Below, one piece after another: positions 12,891 to 24,735 of a stretch of 64,000 nt of DNA (the stretch's first letter is position 1; every line of letters begins with the position of its first letter). The stretch comes from Gnetum montanum. Its lineage: Eukaryota > Streptophyta > Gnetopsida > Gnetales > Gnetaceae. The stretch spans positions 2,261,053 through 2,325,052 of the forward strand of contig MNCI01016273.1 in NCBI GenBank assembly GCA_015680685.1, given 5' to 3'. Below the pieces are notes generated by a model. The model worked only from the letters and a program-made list of their open reading frames with translations. It searched no databases and had not been told where the DNA came from. The translations under genes and the position numbers were made by a program.

Positions 12891-14190
12891 ATGACTTAGG
12901 CAAAAATAATTAACCTCCCAGGCAATTCACATGGATGCCGATAATGGCAGACAAAATGTGTCCGCCGTAGCGGTAGGGCCCCACACGGACAGCAATGGAT
13001 CACGGCTCCACTTGTACATGGTCTTCCACTTTCCAAATTAAAGTGAGAACCGTTCATTTTCTGAAAAAGAGGAAAAAAATATTTAAAAGAAAACAGGGGG
13101 CAACAAACAATTTCCGGATTTAAGAATCCAGTTAGGAGTGACCTACGCGCAACGGATGAGAATGAGCGGCCCAAGGATTTATAAAAGGAAAAGGGATCAT
13201 GGAAGAGCGTTGGATTCATGCTGAATTCGTGATGGCAGTTACAGTAAACGTAGGGTACAGAATACAGGATACAGCCAGTAATCTGCTTTTGGCTATGAAC
13301 ACAGAAATGGAGAGAGGATGGCAGTGCCACGCTGTTGTGATTGGATAGTTGCTGTTGAAAAGAAACGGACGTAAGCGTGAAGATCGTGAAACATTTGAAT
13401 GCTTTCAAGTTCAACACTGATTAGCTGCAAGCGCAAGTGCCATAGCAGCTTTTTGTTCTTATGTTTCGGTGTTTCTTCTTCAATGCCTCAACGTTTTCCA
13501 CATATGCGCTCTCTCGTCGTTTTGGCCCTTCTTCGCCAGCGCCTTCCAACATTTCAGGTGCGTTTCCCACAGTTCGGAGCTTAGAATCCTTGTCTTAGTT
13601 GTGTCTGCTATTTCTTGCAACGGTTTTAGCGTTTTGGCCTTTTTCTTTGTCATGATCATGTTGCTCGTTTGCCAATTCTTGTTGATTTTTGTGTTTGTTT
13701 CGGTTGATTCCTCGTTGCCTGCATTTGGAATGTTTCGTGTAGTTAGGTCCAAGCGTTTACGCTGCGCATATTTTGCGTGATGTTCCAGAGACATCAGGAA
13801 CGATTCCGGTTTTAGTCTGTTGTTGATGCGTCTCTGCAATTTCGAATTCGTGTTTGCCAAGGCAACTCATAAATTTATTAGTTGAATATATCTTTTTTTT
13901 GCTAAATAAATAATTGCCTCTTCAGCTTTCTCTTCGAACGATGCTTGCACATGTAATTTCCAATTTCCGGCACACTTGATTGCATCATTAATAGAGCTGA
14001 GATGTGCAAAGTTCTGTTTATTTTCGCTTTTGACTGGGAGAGGGCTGACGGGCATGATGGTAGCAACTCCGTTGGCCTTTATCGATCATCGAATTTTTCG
14101 AGCTTTTAAATTACTTTTGTTCCACGATATTTCAGCTGCCTGAGGACATTGATAGATACGGCGTACGTTTGAATAGAAGGTGTTTGAACC
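12891..14190 (+). promoter_or_regulatory. Promoter and 5' leader region of the NLA-like gene
   Basis: This stretch is visibly richer in C, G and intact CpG than the surrounding repeats, as expected for an unmethylated gene start. A TATA box is seen at 13178-13188, ~1 kb before the start codon, so the leader is probably long and may contain an intron; I could not assign one. A GGCCCCAC match at 12977-12984 fits the plant TCP-site consensus but could be chance. Long open frames on both strands here (for example 12896-13417 minus) are taken as composition artefacts. Confidence 0.5.
13178..13188 (+). promoter_or_regulatory. Putative TATA box of the NLA-like gene
   Basis: TTTATAAAAGG sits within the CpG-richer flank. 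Transcription would then begin near 13210-13220. This is motif evidence only. Confidence 0.45.
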
Positions 14191-16122
14191 ATGAAGTTTG
14201 GGGAGAAATTTCACGAGTATCTCCATGGAGAAGACGAAGACTTTCTGAATAAATGCTCGCATGTAGATTATAAAAGGCTCAAGAAAGTGCTGAAGAAGTG
14301 TCGCCTTGGACTTGGAGATGAGACCAGCGCAACCTCTGCTGGATCCACAACACAGAACGATGAATTTGAAGGCTCGCACGACAATTTGTGCCTTCTGCAA
14401 GAGCATCCGGAAGGCATCACTGGCGATATCATATCCAAAAATTGCAGTGGCAATACATGTCATGACTGTAAACCCTCTTCTTCCTCCTGCTTTTCGTCGG
14501 CTTGTCCTGGTAAGCACCACGGGACTTTCATTTCTCATAGAAATAGAAACCGGATGCATATCCTTTTTTCTAATGGAGGGAATGCTATATCAATTTCCAA
14601 TGATTTTTATTAAGAAATAATAATTAAAGCATTTGCAGCAAAGAACGGTACAAGCAAAGTTTTTCACGGAAAATCTACCATGGAACAAAATATCATTTCC
14701 TTATTTCAATGGAAATTGATGACCTACAATTTGATATATGTTGGTGCAGTCTGTGATAAAATATTTTTTGTGGAGCTCACCGGAGAGGTGTCTTCGATCG
14801 TGGGATGCTTCAGTTGGCGAGCAAGGCGGTTGTTGCAGCTTCACCTTGCCTCAGGCTTCCAGAGGTATCTCTGGCGTGTAACACACTTCTTCGCCAACGA
14901 TCACAAGGCTATGATTCGAGAAGGTCGTCACTTGGTTAGCTACGTAGCGATGAACGCCATAGCCATCCGTAAGATTCTTAAGAAATACGACAAGGTAAGT
15001 GTTCGATCTTTTTCTAAATATATCTGGTGACAGATAGTGGTCACTTGTCACATCCTTAATTAGTTTATTACTTCCTACTCCAGGTGTACAGTTCAGTCAA
15101 TGGTCGTGACTTCAAATCAAAGTTGCAAGCCGAGCGCATAGAACTGCTGAAATCGCCCTGGTTGATCGAGCTATGTGCTTTCCAGATCAATGCCAGAGAC
15201 TCGGGCGACCAATCTTTCGGGGAAATCTTTCCTGAGTGTTCCTGTAACTTCACAGACGGTGATCCCTGTCTTACCTGCACCATACCAGACTGTTAAACTT
15301 GAGTTTAACTTGACCTGCCCAATCTGTCTGGTATACTTTACCAAGCTTTTTGTTGAATACGGTTTTTTCCCTTTCCTAAGTAGAAAAACTATTAGGAGAA
15401 CTAAGTCACGACGATAAAGCTCTGTTACATGTTCAAAAATCAAGGTGCATATAAAAAGTGAAACAAAATCATTCGTTCCTGGTGAGAAGCTTAAGTTTAA
15501 TAATTCGAGGAGAAGCTCCTTTTGCGTATGAATAAAGCTTGGTAAGAAGCAGCAAAGAATAAGAACTCAAGATTTCTGAATTGTTTTTTTTTTTGTTTGC
15601 AGGACATAGTGTTTGATCCAGTAGCATTAGGATGTGGACATATATTTTGTAATATGTGTGCATGCACAGGAGCATGTGTGTCAACAATTGAAGGAACAAA
15701 ATCAGCAAGTAGACGAGCTAGATGTCCCATATGCAGACAGGTATTTGCAACGATCCCAAGGAATTATTTACTGATTATTTAGACTCTCATCGATTGTTGT
15801 TCTAATCATCATCTCCATATCCTAGTGCACCAATTCTAATAAATATTTGATTTTCCCAGATGGGTGTGTATACTGACTCTGTCCCCTTAGTTGAGCTGGG
15901 CTTGCTTGTGAAGAAAAGGTGCGCCACAGTACCGTTTAGCCATGTTTCCCTTATGCTTTTCTGTTGTTTTCTTATGATGGGGATGCTTAAACAATGATTA
16001 TTATTTATAGATGCAGATGCAAAGATTATTGGAAGGAGAGACTGCATACTGAACGTGCACAAAGAGTAAAACAAGCAAAGGAGCATTGGGATCTTCAATC
16101 ACGGTTTCTGTTGGGCTTTTAG
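14191..16122 (+). CDS. NLA: NLA/BAH1-like SPX-RING E3 ubiquitin ligase, frameshifted
   Basis: In known plants NLA ubiquitinates phosphate transporters (and nitrate transporters) at the plasma membrane and senses inositol pyrophosphates through its SPX domain. Six exons fit GT-AG rules: 14191-14509, 14750-14994, 15084-15330, 15603-15740, 15860-15918 and 16011-16122 (TAG). Exon 1 starts MKFGEKFHEYL and carries the basic SPX helix YKRLKKVLKK. Exon 2 ends with the SPX signature IRKILKKYDK. Exon 3 carries the first RING pair CPIC. Exon 4 carries CGHIFCNMC and CPICR, completing a C3HC4 RING. Exon 6 encodes a basic C-terminus ending LLGF. The full chain would be about 372 residues, near the family size. 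Odd: between PD and VKLEFN in exon 3 (about 15288-15294) one base is extra or two are missing, giving TAA at 15294-15296. As written, the product is a 258-residue SPX protein without a RING. This could be a real null allele, a pseudogene or a sequence error. The last exon overlaps the left arm of the large inverted repeat. Confidence 0.88.
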
Positions 16123-17396
16123 CATTGCTATGTGGTTTACTGCGCTATGTGGATAATTTCTACTAAAATGATTATCCGTACACTAATCGATGTTCAATCA
16201 ACATGCATAACTTTCGTTTGGAAAACTGAAAGAACCGGAACCTGTTTTCCTTATAATACTTTCCTCAACGTTTCTTCTATCGTTGCGGTTAATGAATGAA
16301 TTAATGTTATGATTCACTTCGAACTTTGCACAAAGAAATTATACAGAAGAGTATGCGTAGGAATTAATCATATTTCAAATTCCTAGTAGAACTAATGCAA
16401 AATATGGAAGAGCAGTTCTTTCCATCTCACTTCCAGTAATAGTCATGCTGCCACGATTGAGATGTAATTTTTACTGTTTATACCCAAGATTACCAAGTTG
16501 AGGTAGCTTGGGTTGCATACCAAGATTACCAAGTTGAGGTAGCTTGGGTTGCATAGATTTGCAAGAGTGCAAGGACAACAATCACAGCAATCATAAATTG
16601 CGAATAGCTGAAACCTGTAAAGTCTGTTTTGAAACTAGCACTCTAGGATAGTTTTTCCAGAATCCACTAATCCAGATGGCCAAAGAAGATGTCAAGTTTT
16701 AGTTATCCTGCCATCGTTCTGATGCAGCTAGTTCTGCCTGAGAGTTTGGTTTTGTAAATAATTTCTGAGCAACGAATTTCTAAAATAGAACCAGTAAAAA
16801 AGTAAAAACTAACATTTTGGTAACTAGATAAACAGGAAATGGATAGATGTATTAAAAAGAAAAAAAACACACACACATGGTAGTGTATTCAAACTACTAT
16901 GATTATGAAATGTTAGAGAATTGTAAATAAAAAGGATGTGATGGTGCTGAGAGGTGCTGAGGTACCCGTTAATTTGACATTTGCGAGAGGTTGACGTGCC
17001 ACCGAGAGATTGTAAGTGTGGTTGAGAGTGATAAGGAGCTTGGATGCCTAGCCTAATGTGGTTGGATTGGTATTGTCTTCAGAATTCAGCTGATTAGGTT
17101 CAGTACAATTTCAATCTTTGGTACAATTTCAATCTACAATTTCAATCTTTGGTAAATGTCTCTAACTTTCAAATTTTGGCAAATATTGACCAATTTAGCA
17201 AGTGATTTGAGTGGATAGTAGATTGATGATTATTTTTTTTATGAAAATATAACATAGGCCTTTGTGAAATCCTTGGAAGAAATTGATGTTGTCATTGTGT
17301 AAATTTGGAAGAACGTTCCAATACTATGAGGTACACACTTTTTTGTATTATTGGTCAGTTGAATCACCGTAAAGTTTTAAATTTCATATTATAGCA
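16077..17396 (+). repeat. Large inverted repeat, left arm (NLA 3' end and flank)
   Basis: About 1.32 kb, beginning 46 nt before the NLA stop codon and running through the 3' untranslated region and downstream flank. It is matched in reverse complement by 17430-18747 plus 24741-24748. The tip of the stem is perfect over more than 30 bp. Around 16600-16900 the arms differ at only a few positions, while the outer part (16120-16480) differs at roughly one in eight positions with several indels. Confidence 0.93.
16482..16553 (+). repeat. 36-bp tandem duplication in the left arm
   Basis: Two adjacent copies of a unit containing CCAAGATTACCAAGTTGAGG. The right arm has a single copy, so the duplication arose after the inverted repeat formed, or was lost from one arm. 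Each unit can itself form a small CCCAAG/CTTGGG hairpin. Confidence 0.85.
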
Positions 17397-17429
17397 GTTT
17401 TAAATTTCATATTTAAATTTCAACAAATA
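17397..17429. other. Loop of the large inverted repeat
   Basis: 33 nt separate the arms. The loop repeats the last stem segment (GTTTTAAATTTCATATT) in direct orientation. Confidence 0.85.
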
Positions 17430-18747
17430 TGCTATAATATGAAATTTAAAACTTTACGGTGATTCAATTGACCAATAATGCAAACAAGTGTGTACCTCAG
17501 TGGTTCAAGTATTGGAACGTTTTTCCAAATTTACACAATGACAACATCAATTTCTTCCAAGGATTTCACAAATGTCTATGTTATATTTTCTTTGAAAAAG
17601 AATTATCAATCTAAGTGGCTCCTATAGCCTATCCACTCAAATCACTTGCTAAATTGATCAATATTTGCCAAAATTTGAAAGCCATAGACATTTACCAAAG
17701 ATTGAAATTGTACTGAACCTAATCATCTGAATTCTGAAGACAATACCAATCCAACCACATTATCATTAATTTTTAGCGTAACAATCCAGGCTTGGGATCC
17801 AAGCTCCTTATCACTCTCAACCAACTTACAATCTCTCGATGGCACGTAAACCTCTCACAAATGTCAAATTAACGGGTACCTCAGCACCATCACATCCTTT
17901 TTATTTACAATTCTCTAACATTTCATAATCATAGTAGTTTGAACACACTACTGTGTGTTTTTTTTCTTTTTAATACATCTATCCATTTCCTGTTTATCTA
18001 GTTACCAAAATGTTAGTTTTTACTTTTTTACTAGTTCTATTTTAGAAATTCGTTGCTCAGAAATTATTTACAAAACCAAACTCTCAGGCAGAACTAGCTG
18101 TATCAGAACGATGGCAGGATAACTAAAACTTGACATCTTCTTTGGCCATCTGGATTAGTGGATTCTGGAAAAGCTATCCTAGAGTGCTAGTTTCAAAACA
18201 GACTTTACAGGTTTTAGCTATTCGCAATTTATGATTGTTGTGATTGTTGTCATTTCACTCTTGCAAATCTATACAACCCAAGCTACCTCAACTTGGTAAT
18301 CTTGCGTATGAACGTATGATCAGTAACAATAAAAATTACATCTCAATCGTGACAGCATGACTATTACTGGAAGTGAGATGGAAAGAACTATTCTTCCATA
18401 TTTTGGATTCATTCTAATAGGAATTTGAAATATGATTAATTCCTACAAATACTCATCTAGTAGGAAGCATCTAGACTGTATAATTTCTCTATACAAAGTT
18501 TGAAGTGAATCAAAACATTAATTCATTCATTTCAGAACCACATAGCAACGATAGAAGAAATGTTGAGGAAAGTATTATAAGGAATATAGGTTCCGGTTCT
18601 TTAGTTTTAGTGTACGCAATGAAAGTTCAGCATGTTGATTGAACATCAATTAGTGTACGCATAGTAGATATTATCCACATAGCACAGTAAACCACTATTC
18701 TTAGCAATGCTAAAAGCCCAACAAAAACCGTGACTGAAGATCCTAGT
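17430..18747 (-). repeat. Large inverted repeat, right arm
   Basis: Reverse-complement copy of 16077-17396. It ends at the insertion site of E2 in sequence equivalent to NLA exon 6 and resumes for a few bases at 24741-24748. It has its own indels (for example extra sequence near 17765-17785 and 18465-18480). It has also lost CpG sites that the left arm keeps. Confidence 0.92.
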
Positions 18748-19551
18748 TGATGAGTGGTGAGGTACCCCTACACTCAACCATACGAATACGAGCGTTACAC
18801 GCGCAATCCGGTTGAACTCCGCAGACAGACTAGTTGTGGCATCTAGACAGTTAGCCTTAGGTCACAGTTCACTATCTTCCCACTTGGACTAGTATTAGCT
18901 TTGTCACATATGGTTTAGTCCAGAGTGAGGTGTATGATGTGTTTCTAATCTAACGCTACTCCTGAAAGTAATGGAAAGTAATATTCACTAATCTAAGAGA
19001 GAGAGAGGATGAGAGAATCTAAGCTAGCCTAAGTGCAATGAGAATTTGTTCCTTGATTATCCATACACATCCTGAACTTCATGCACGACTGCCACTGGGG
19101 TGACCAAGTGCATGGCTTAAGTATGCTAATAGATTACCAAGTAGTCATACTTAAATGCTCATGATTAAGTCGTGCTCATTTTGCATTACTAGGAGATAAG
19201 GGTGAAGAGAGATCAATTATCTAGGAAAGCATTTAAACATTTAATAATAATTAATTCCTATTTAGCTTAGTCCACATGCTGCAAGGTTTATCAAAAAGTT
19301 CATCTTTATTGTCATACACAAATGTGTGCTCAAGTACAATTTGCTCGAATAAAGATCCGTTCACTTTAAGACTCCTATTTCAGGCACATGGAAATTATTC
19401 TAACTCTGGAATGGTAAAACTGCTATAGTTTGGCTAAGGATCTAAATCTTTATTGGAAACAAGGGAAAGTCGCCTCTTATTTATAGAACTAGTGATGGGC
19501 TGTGATATTGCGGATGCGATATTGCGGCTGATGCGATATCGTGTCCTATCA
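18748..19551 (-). repeat. E2 3' LTR
   Basis: 804 bp, TGATGA...TATCA, with TATA box at 19478-19486 and a short GATATTGCGG/GCGATATC array at 19500-19545. Confidence 0.9.
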
Positions 19552-19929
19552 TACCCCCATGACTGAATGAAAACTCATCCTTGAGTTCCTTACAAAATAT
19601 TGGAAAGGTATGGGATTATTAACTTTGAATGACACTAACGGTGAATGGGGTGACATTTGAGTGGATCATCATTACAAAACATGACAAAATTAGTGTTCAT
19701 GACAACAAGAGTGAACACTATAAACATTTGACATCCAGCCTTATTTGTCAACTGGGAGAGAAGAAGGAAGAGAGAGAGAAAAGAAGAAGTTTATTGCTGT
19801 CAACGCCAAGATTACACCTTCCATTGTTCATCCATAACCGCGTCAGCGATCTTGTTCCTTGTATAACTACTTCAGTACCAGTCCATTCCAAGTGTTTCCT
19901 CTAGATCCCATCCATTGGTCTATGATTGC

Positions 19930-19962
19930 CATCTACACACACAACACAATCTTATATTAGCA
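19930..19962 (-). other. E2 ORF2 start and 3' splice-site-like signal
   Basis: The element strand reads TTGCTAAT, a pyrimidine/GT-rich spacer, then TGTGTGTAG followed immediately by ATGGCAATC. Only ~20 codons remain before a stop. ORF2 itself is gone from E2, but the signal is kept. Confidence 0.5.
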
Positions 19963-21474
19963 AGGTAAATGAATTATAATGCAATTGATACCTTGTTTCG
20001 GTGTAAGGTCCATTAGCTGAGTTGTGATATGGCTGATATGGATCTAGAGATATAATATTGGTGCCTACCCGAGGTGTAGGGGTTTAGAGAACATCGCAAA
20101 AATTGGACCAAGACCCCCATAACTGAGAGCAAACCTCCGATAGTGAGAGAATGGAGAAAAAGAAAAGGAACAAGAAAGATGAAGAAAAAGAAACAATGTC
20201 CACGCTAATAAAATGGATGTCAAAGATGAAGATGAACAAAATAAATGGTGATTGCAGAAATGTTTAAGGGAAAGAAATTAACAAATGCACCAAATAGGAA
20301 TGCCAAAGGGTCCTCCCCAAAGCAGGCTCATGCCCTTGATGCCCTGACAATCCCACATTCAAAGAGTTCATAGGCTCTAGAAATTTCATTTGGAAGCAAG
20401 AGTTAAAGTCTTAACCACAAGAGTTTACCAAAAATAAAACAATGCATTAACCAAAATATAGACTACTGATACAACCGGAAGGATGGTGAGAAGAGAATGG
20501 AATGGAGTCTCAAGAACAAGGTGGTGTACAACCCCTTGTGTATTAATGGTTAATGTGACTTATTAGATCTCATTCCAAATCCAGCCTTAAACAATCTAGT
20601 TCCAGTGACTTCGCATTAATACATTTGGCCAATCCATCCTCCTGAAGTAGCAAGAATGCCCCCACCAAAGCCACCACCATTCTGACAAAACATAAGAGGG
20701 GAAAGTAGGAAACGAGAAGGGCCTTAGTTAGAGGAAACATGTTTATTTTAGTTCCATAACCAGTGCTTGTAACCCAAATGATTATTTCATCTAAGGGATG
20801 TGCTTTGAATTCTCATCGTTTTTTTTTGTGTTTTTGCGTGAGAACCACACCATGCAAATACTTGTTATTTTTATTTGCTCAGCTTCCCGATAATGGGGTA
20901 ACATCGAAATGGTAATAAAAATCAAGAAGAAAACAACCAATCACCCAACAGAATGGCCAACACAAATGCATCAAATCCCCTTGAATCACACCCTTTTCAA
21001 TCCTTGAGTCCTTTCTTAGTTTGAGAAATGCCCAGTCACCAATTCGTTGATAGTTCTTATTATTGAGAAAGGGACTGTATAGTTTCAAGCCAAGAGAGAT
21101 CATAGAAATTCATGGATGCATGGATGATGTGGAATCATTGCCTGTTATATCAAAAGAACCATACCTTAGTATCCACATTATAACTCAAAGATAAAATTCA
21201 AACATTAGCAATCAATGGAATACAGTTCATACTACCATCAGGAGCACTTATTAGGTGACGATCCTAACAAACAAACAAACCAACACACAAAGAAATTAAA
21301 GAGTATAAACGATGTTGCAAAACAAAAACAAGAAAAGTTAAAGAAATTTGTAAAACAAAAATGTGTAAAACAAAAACTTAAAAGAAAAAAAGATAAAACA
21401 ATAAATTAAAAGATGAAAAACTGGAAAACAAAAAGTTGAAAAAAAATAGAAAAATATTTATTAATTTGATGTTG
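19963..21474 (-). other. E2 non-coding 3' internal region
   Basis: No pol or ORF2 homology is seen. It contains a segment shared by the family near 20300-20345 (GTCCTCCCCAAAGCAGGCTC). The A-rich tract at 21285-21460, which is T-rich on the element strand, directly follows gag. Confidence 0.6.
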
Positions 21475-23767
21475 TTAGAATGGAGGATACCCCCCATAGA
21501 AAAATGGTTGAGCATGGCTAGAATTAATAAATGGAAGGTTAAGATCCTTGCATGTTGGAAATATTAGGACCCGGTCATACTTACCCCATTGGGGTTCACA
21601 CACTTGATTATACTAACCATAGTGGTACAATTTATAAGATGTGGTTCCTTGGTAAAGAGTTGACCCACTATGATACTTGGGACCGTGAGATGGTATGCAA
21701 GGATCAGGATGTCGCACTCCATGGCTGTATTTAGTGGACTCCATGGTTGTTGGAGTATTGAGTGGTGGCCTTGATAAGGTAACATGAGGCATTTGGTTTG
21801 AAGAGGAAGATGCACCACGGTGTTGGATTTGTGTTGAGTTGGTGAATGCAGTGGTTTCTGAACTATGGTGTCCCTTTCGATGATCATGTCTAAAGAAGGG
21901 ATGCTTTCGATGTTGTGAAGAGCCTCCACTGCTGTTGGGAGTAGCAACACAAGTAACGTTTGCTGGTTGGTGCTGTGGTGCAAAATTTCCTGGCATAGCT
22001 GGCGGTGATGTAGGAGGAGGTGAAGTATGAGAATATTGAGGTTGAGGATAAGTGTAAGGCATGTGAGGTGGTGATCTTGTTGGAGAGGACGTGGGTGGAT
22101 AGTACTCAGGAGAATGATAACGATGAGGTGAGGTAGAGGATGTTGATCTTGTTGGAGAAACAGGGTGTTGAACATAATAATAAGCATTTGGTGTTGGGAC
22201 ATATAAAGGTTATGGTCTAGTTGGCGGTGGCCTCCCCCAAGACTGAGGTTTTTGCCACTGTGGTTGAACCTGATATTTTTGTACGAAATCTAGATGTAAC
22301 ATTCCACCCCAATGCTTGTGTAAATGTAAAAAAAACTAGACATTGGGCTTTGGGGTGATCATATAGATAGAAATTACATTGATATGTGAAATTGGTAGTT
22401 GAGTTCTTATTCTTATGATCTTCTACCCTTTGTTTCGATTGTTGCGTGATGTCCTGTCCTGTTTCTTGAATTGGCATAGTTCTTCCTCTAATAATGTTGG
22501 CATATTCTTCACATCTTTCATGTACCCAGTCCACCATATTATTGACCTTTGCCTCAATTTCATCTAGTGATTGTAGGGTTGGCAAAGATGATTCCACCTC
22601 CTTAAAGTGAGTGGATTTCTCGTCTTCATAATCATGGACCCTTGTTAAGTTGAGATTTTGGTCCTGTTGAGAACTTTCAGCATTCTCCCATTTGGCTAGC
22701 TCTCCTTCTTATTTTGCCATCCACTTAATAAGCTCTTGAAGTTAATGGGTTTGTAGCTCATATAGTTGACCTTAGGCATACATCCCTAGGGTCTCCCTTG
22801 TTTCATTACGAAGCCCATTAATGATATGGTATAATAGCCTTTCCTTGGAGAACTCATGGCCTAGACAGTTGTTTAGCAGTGCATAATATCTTTCTAAGGC
22901 CATGTCCAAGGGTTCATGTTGTGCTTGTTTCCACTCTTGTATTTTTTTCTTCAAGGCTAACACTCTTGTGTAGTTTTGATATCTTTCGCTAAAGAGTTCT
23001 ACCACTGTTGGCCAATGTCGTATTGAATTTGGTTTTAACGATCTATACCATACTTTTGCTTGGCCGACGAGTGTCATAGGAAAGAGCTTGAGCTTTTACA
23101 AACTATTATCAATGTTTTTCCATGTATAGGCATCGTAGAAGGCTTGTAAATGACATTTCGGATCTAAATCATAGCCTCCTAAAATCTTGGGAAAGTTGTT
23201 TAAATCAAGCCTAGGTAGGCAACTTTCTTTGCGATGCCTGTAAGATATTCCAATAGCCTCTTGTATAGGCATTAGTCTCTTAGTGGCCAACAGGGGTTCA
23301 TCATCATCAAGTAAGTTATGCTTTCATGCTTTGGGATGATGTTGCCTTCATTTATGTTGGCATTCTTGATTTTCTTTGTGAGCTTGATTTTTAGTTCTAT
23401 GTCGATCCCTTGAAAGATAGTCATCCATGTCACAATATAACATTGAAGAAGTAGAGGAGGAGAAGGAATTGTAAAACTCATTATGACTTTTGTAAGTCTT
23501 CCAATCATCCCCAAGTAAGTTCTTGTTAGTTATTGAGAAGGTCCTAAGCCTTTTAGGCCTCCTCATTCTATGGGATGTCTCATCCTCACTAGGGGTGTTA
23601 GAGTTGGATGACAAGAGTCTTTGAGTATCATTGGGGTGTTCATAAATGTAGGGGGATCCTGCATAAGGTTGAGTACTCTAGACTTCATCTTCATCATCAA
23701 TTCTATTGGTTCTCCAATGAATTTCCTCACTAGGTATAGCATTATCATAGTCTTGTAGGAGAGGCAT
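21475..23767 (-). pseudogene. E2 gag (decayed)
   Basis: ATG at 23767 (MPLLQDYDNAIPSEEIHWR), TAA at 21475-21477. The gag core is well preserved: LPRLDLNNFPKILGGYDLDP near 23200, KVWYRSLKPNSIRHWPTVVE near 23040 and EWKQAQHEPLDMALERYYAL near 22930. The zinc knuckle has lost its second cysteine (FYLYDHPKAQC). The C-terminal tail is Pro/His/Ser-rich. In-frame stops are present, so it is inactive as written. Confidence 0.85.
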
Positions 23768-23877
23768 GGTTGTGCAATTGTGTGTGAATTTCTATAATGA
23801 TTTCTTCCTAAAAGATATATTGTTAATTCCTGTACAACAACCTTGTATGATATAACTAATCTAAATAACTAGCACCA

Positions 23878-23895
23878 TCCCTAGCAATGGCACCA
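23878..23895 (-). other. E2 primer-binding site (tRNA-Asp type)
   Basis: TGGTGCCATTGCTAGGGA on the element strand, one base from the LTR end. Confidence 0.85.
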
Positions 23896-23896
23896 A

Positions 23897-24735
23897 TGAT
23901 GAGTGGAAGGTACCCCTATACTCAACCATACGAATACGAGCGTAACACGCGTGATCCAGTTGAACTTTGCAGACAGACTAGTTGTGGCATCTAGACAGTT
24001 AGCCTTAGGTCACAGTTCGCTATCTTTCCACTTGGACTAGTATTAGCTTTGTCACATATGGTTTAGTCTAGAGTGAGGTGTATGATGTGTTTCTAATCTA
24101 ACGCTACTCCTGAAAGAAATGGAAAGTAATATTCACTAATCTAGGAGAGAGAGAGAGGGTGAGGGAATCTAAGCTAGCCTAAGTGTGATGAGCATCCATT
24201 CCTTGATTATCCATAGACATCCTAAACTTCGTGCATGACTGCCACTGGGGTTACCAAGCGCATGGCTTAAGTACGCTACTGGGTTACCAAGTAGTCACAC
24301 TTAAATGCTCGTGATTAAGTCATACTCATTCTGCGTTACTAGGAGATAAGGGTGAAGAGAGATCAATTATCTAGAAAAGAATTTAAACATTTAATAATAA
24401 TTAATTCATATTTAGCTTAGTCTACATGCTGCAAGGTTTATCAAAACGTTTGTCTTTATTGCTATACACAAATGTGTGCTTAGGTACAATTTGCTCGAAT
24501 AAAGATCCTTTTACTTTAAGACTCCTACTGTGGGCACATGGAAATTATTCTAACTTTGGAATGGTAAAACTGCTATAGTTTGGCTAAGGGTCTAAATCTT
24601 TATTGGAAACAAGGGAAAGATGCCTCTTATTTATAGAACTGGTGACAGGTTGCAATATCACATGCACGATATCGTAGGGGTGGATGCGATATCGCGTACA
24701 CAATATCGCGGTTGATGCTATATCACATCCCATCA
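23897..24735 (-). repeat. E2 5' LTR
   Basis: 839 bp, paired with 18748-19551. It has a TATTTATAG box near 24628 and a GATATCG array at 24645-24725. Confidence 0.9.

Larger units (their letters stand above)
18748..24735 (-). mobile_element. E2: gag-only Gypsy/Athila-like element inside the inverted repeat
   Basis: Minus-strand element with LTRs 18748-19551 and 23897-24735. The target-site duplication is CTAGT (18743-18747) versus CCAGT (24736-24740). A tRNA-Asp-type primer site, a purine tract at 19552-19565 and a gag are present, but no pol. It splits the right hairpin arm, because the sequence left of it (GAAGATC) and right of it (GCTCCTTT) are contiguous in the NLA last exon. It is therefore younger than the inverted duplication. 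Confidence 0.92.

Noticed and set aside
13813-13836. Possible miR827-like target in the NLA leader (TCTGTTGTTGATGCGTCTC).
   Set aside because: Pairing from memory of miR827 needs a bulge and several mismatches at central positions, and NLA targeting by miR827 is, to my knowledge, an angiosperm feature. Treated as chance.
12896-13860. Long open frames on both strands (173 codons minus, 126 codons minus, 103 codons plus) upstream of NLA.
   Set aside because: They overlap each other in the CpG-richer promoter/leader region, carry no recognisable domain and lack plausible gene context.
13860-14190. Phosphate-response P1BS sites (GNATATNC) near the NLA start.
   Set aside because: Candidates such as GAATATAT fail the final position, and no exact match was found by eye in the leader or promoter.
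14086-14559. 157-codon antisense frame over NLA exon 1.
   Set aside because: Shadow of the coding exon: the plus strand has SPX motifs and correct splice sites, the minus frame has no motif.
16077-18747. Inverted repeat as a fold-back sequencing or assembly artefact.
   Set aside because: The arms differ by many substitutions and by arm-specific indels (36-bp duplication only on the left), and E2 with its target duplication interrupts only the right arm.
16077-18747. Inverted repeat as a MITE or foldback transposon.
   Set aside because: The outer end of the left arm lies inside NLA coding sequence, and no target duplication flanks the whole structure. An inverted duplication of the locus explains it better.
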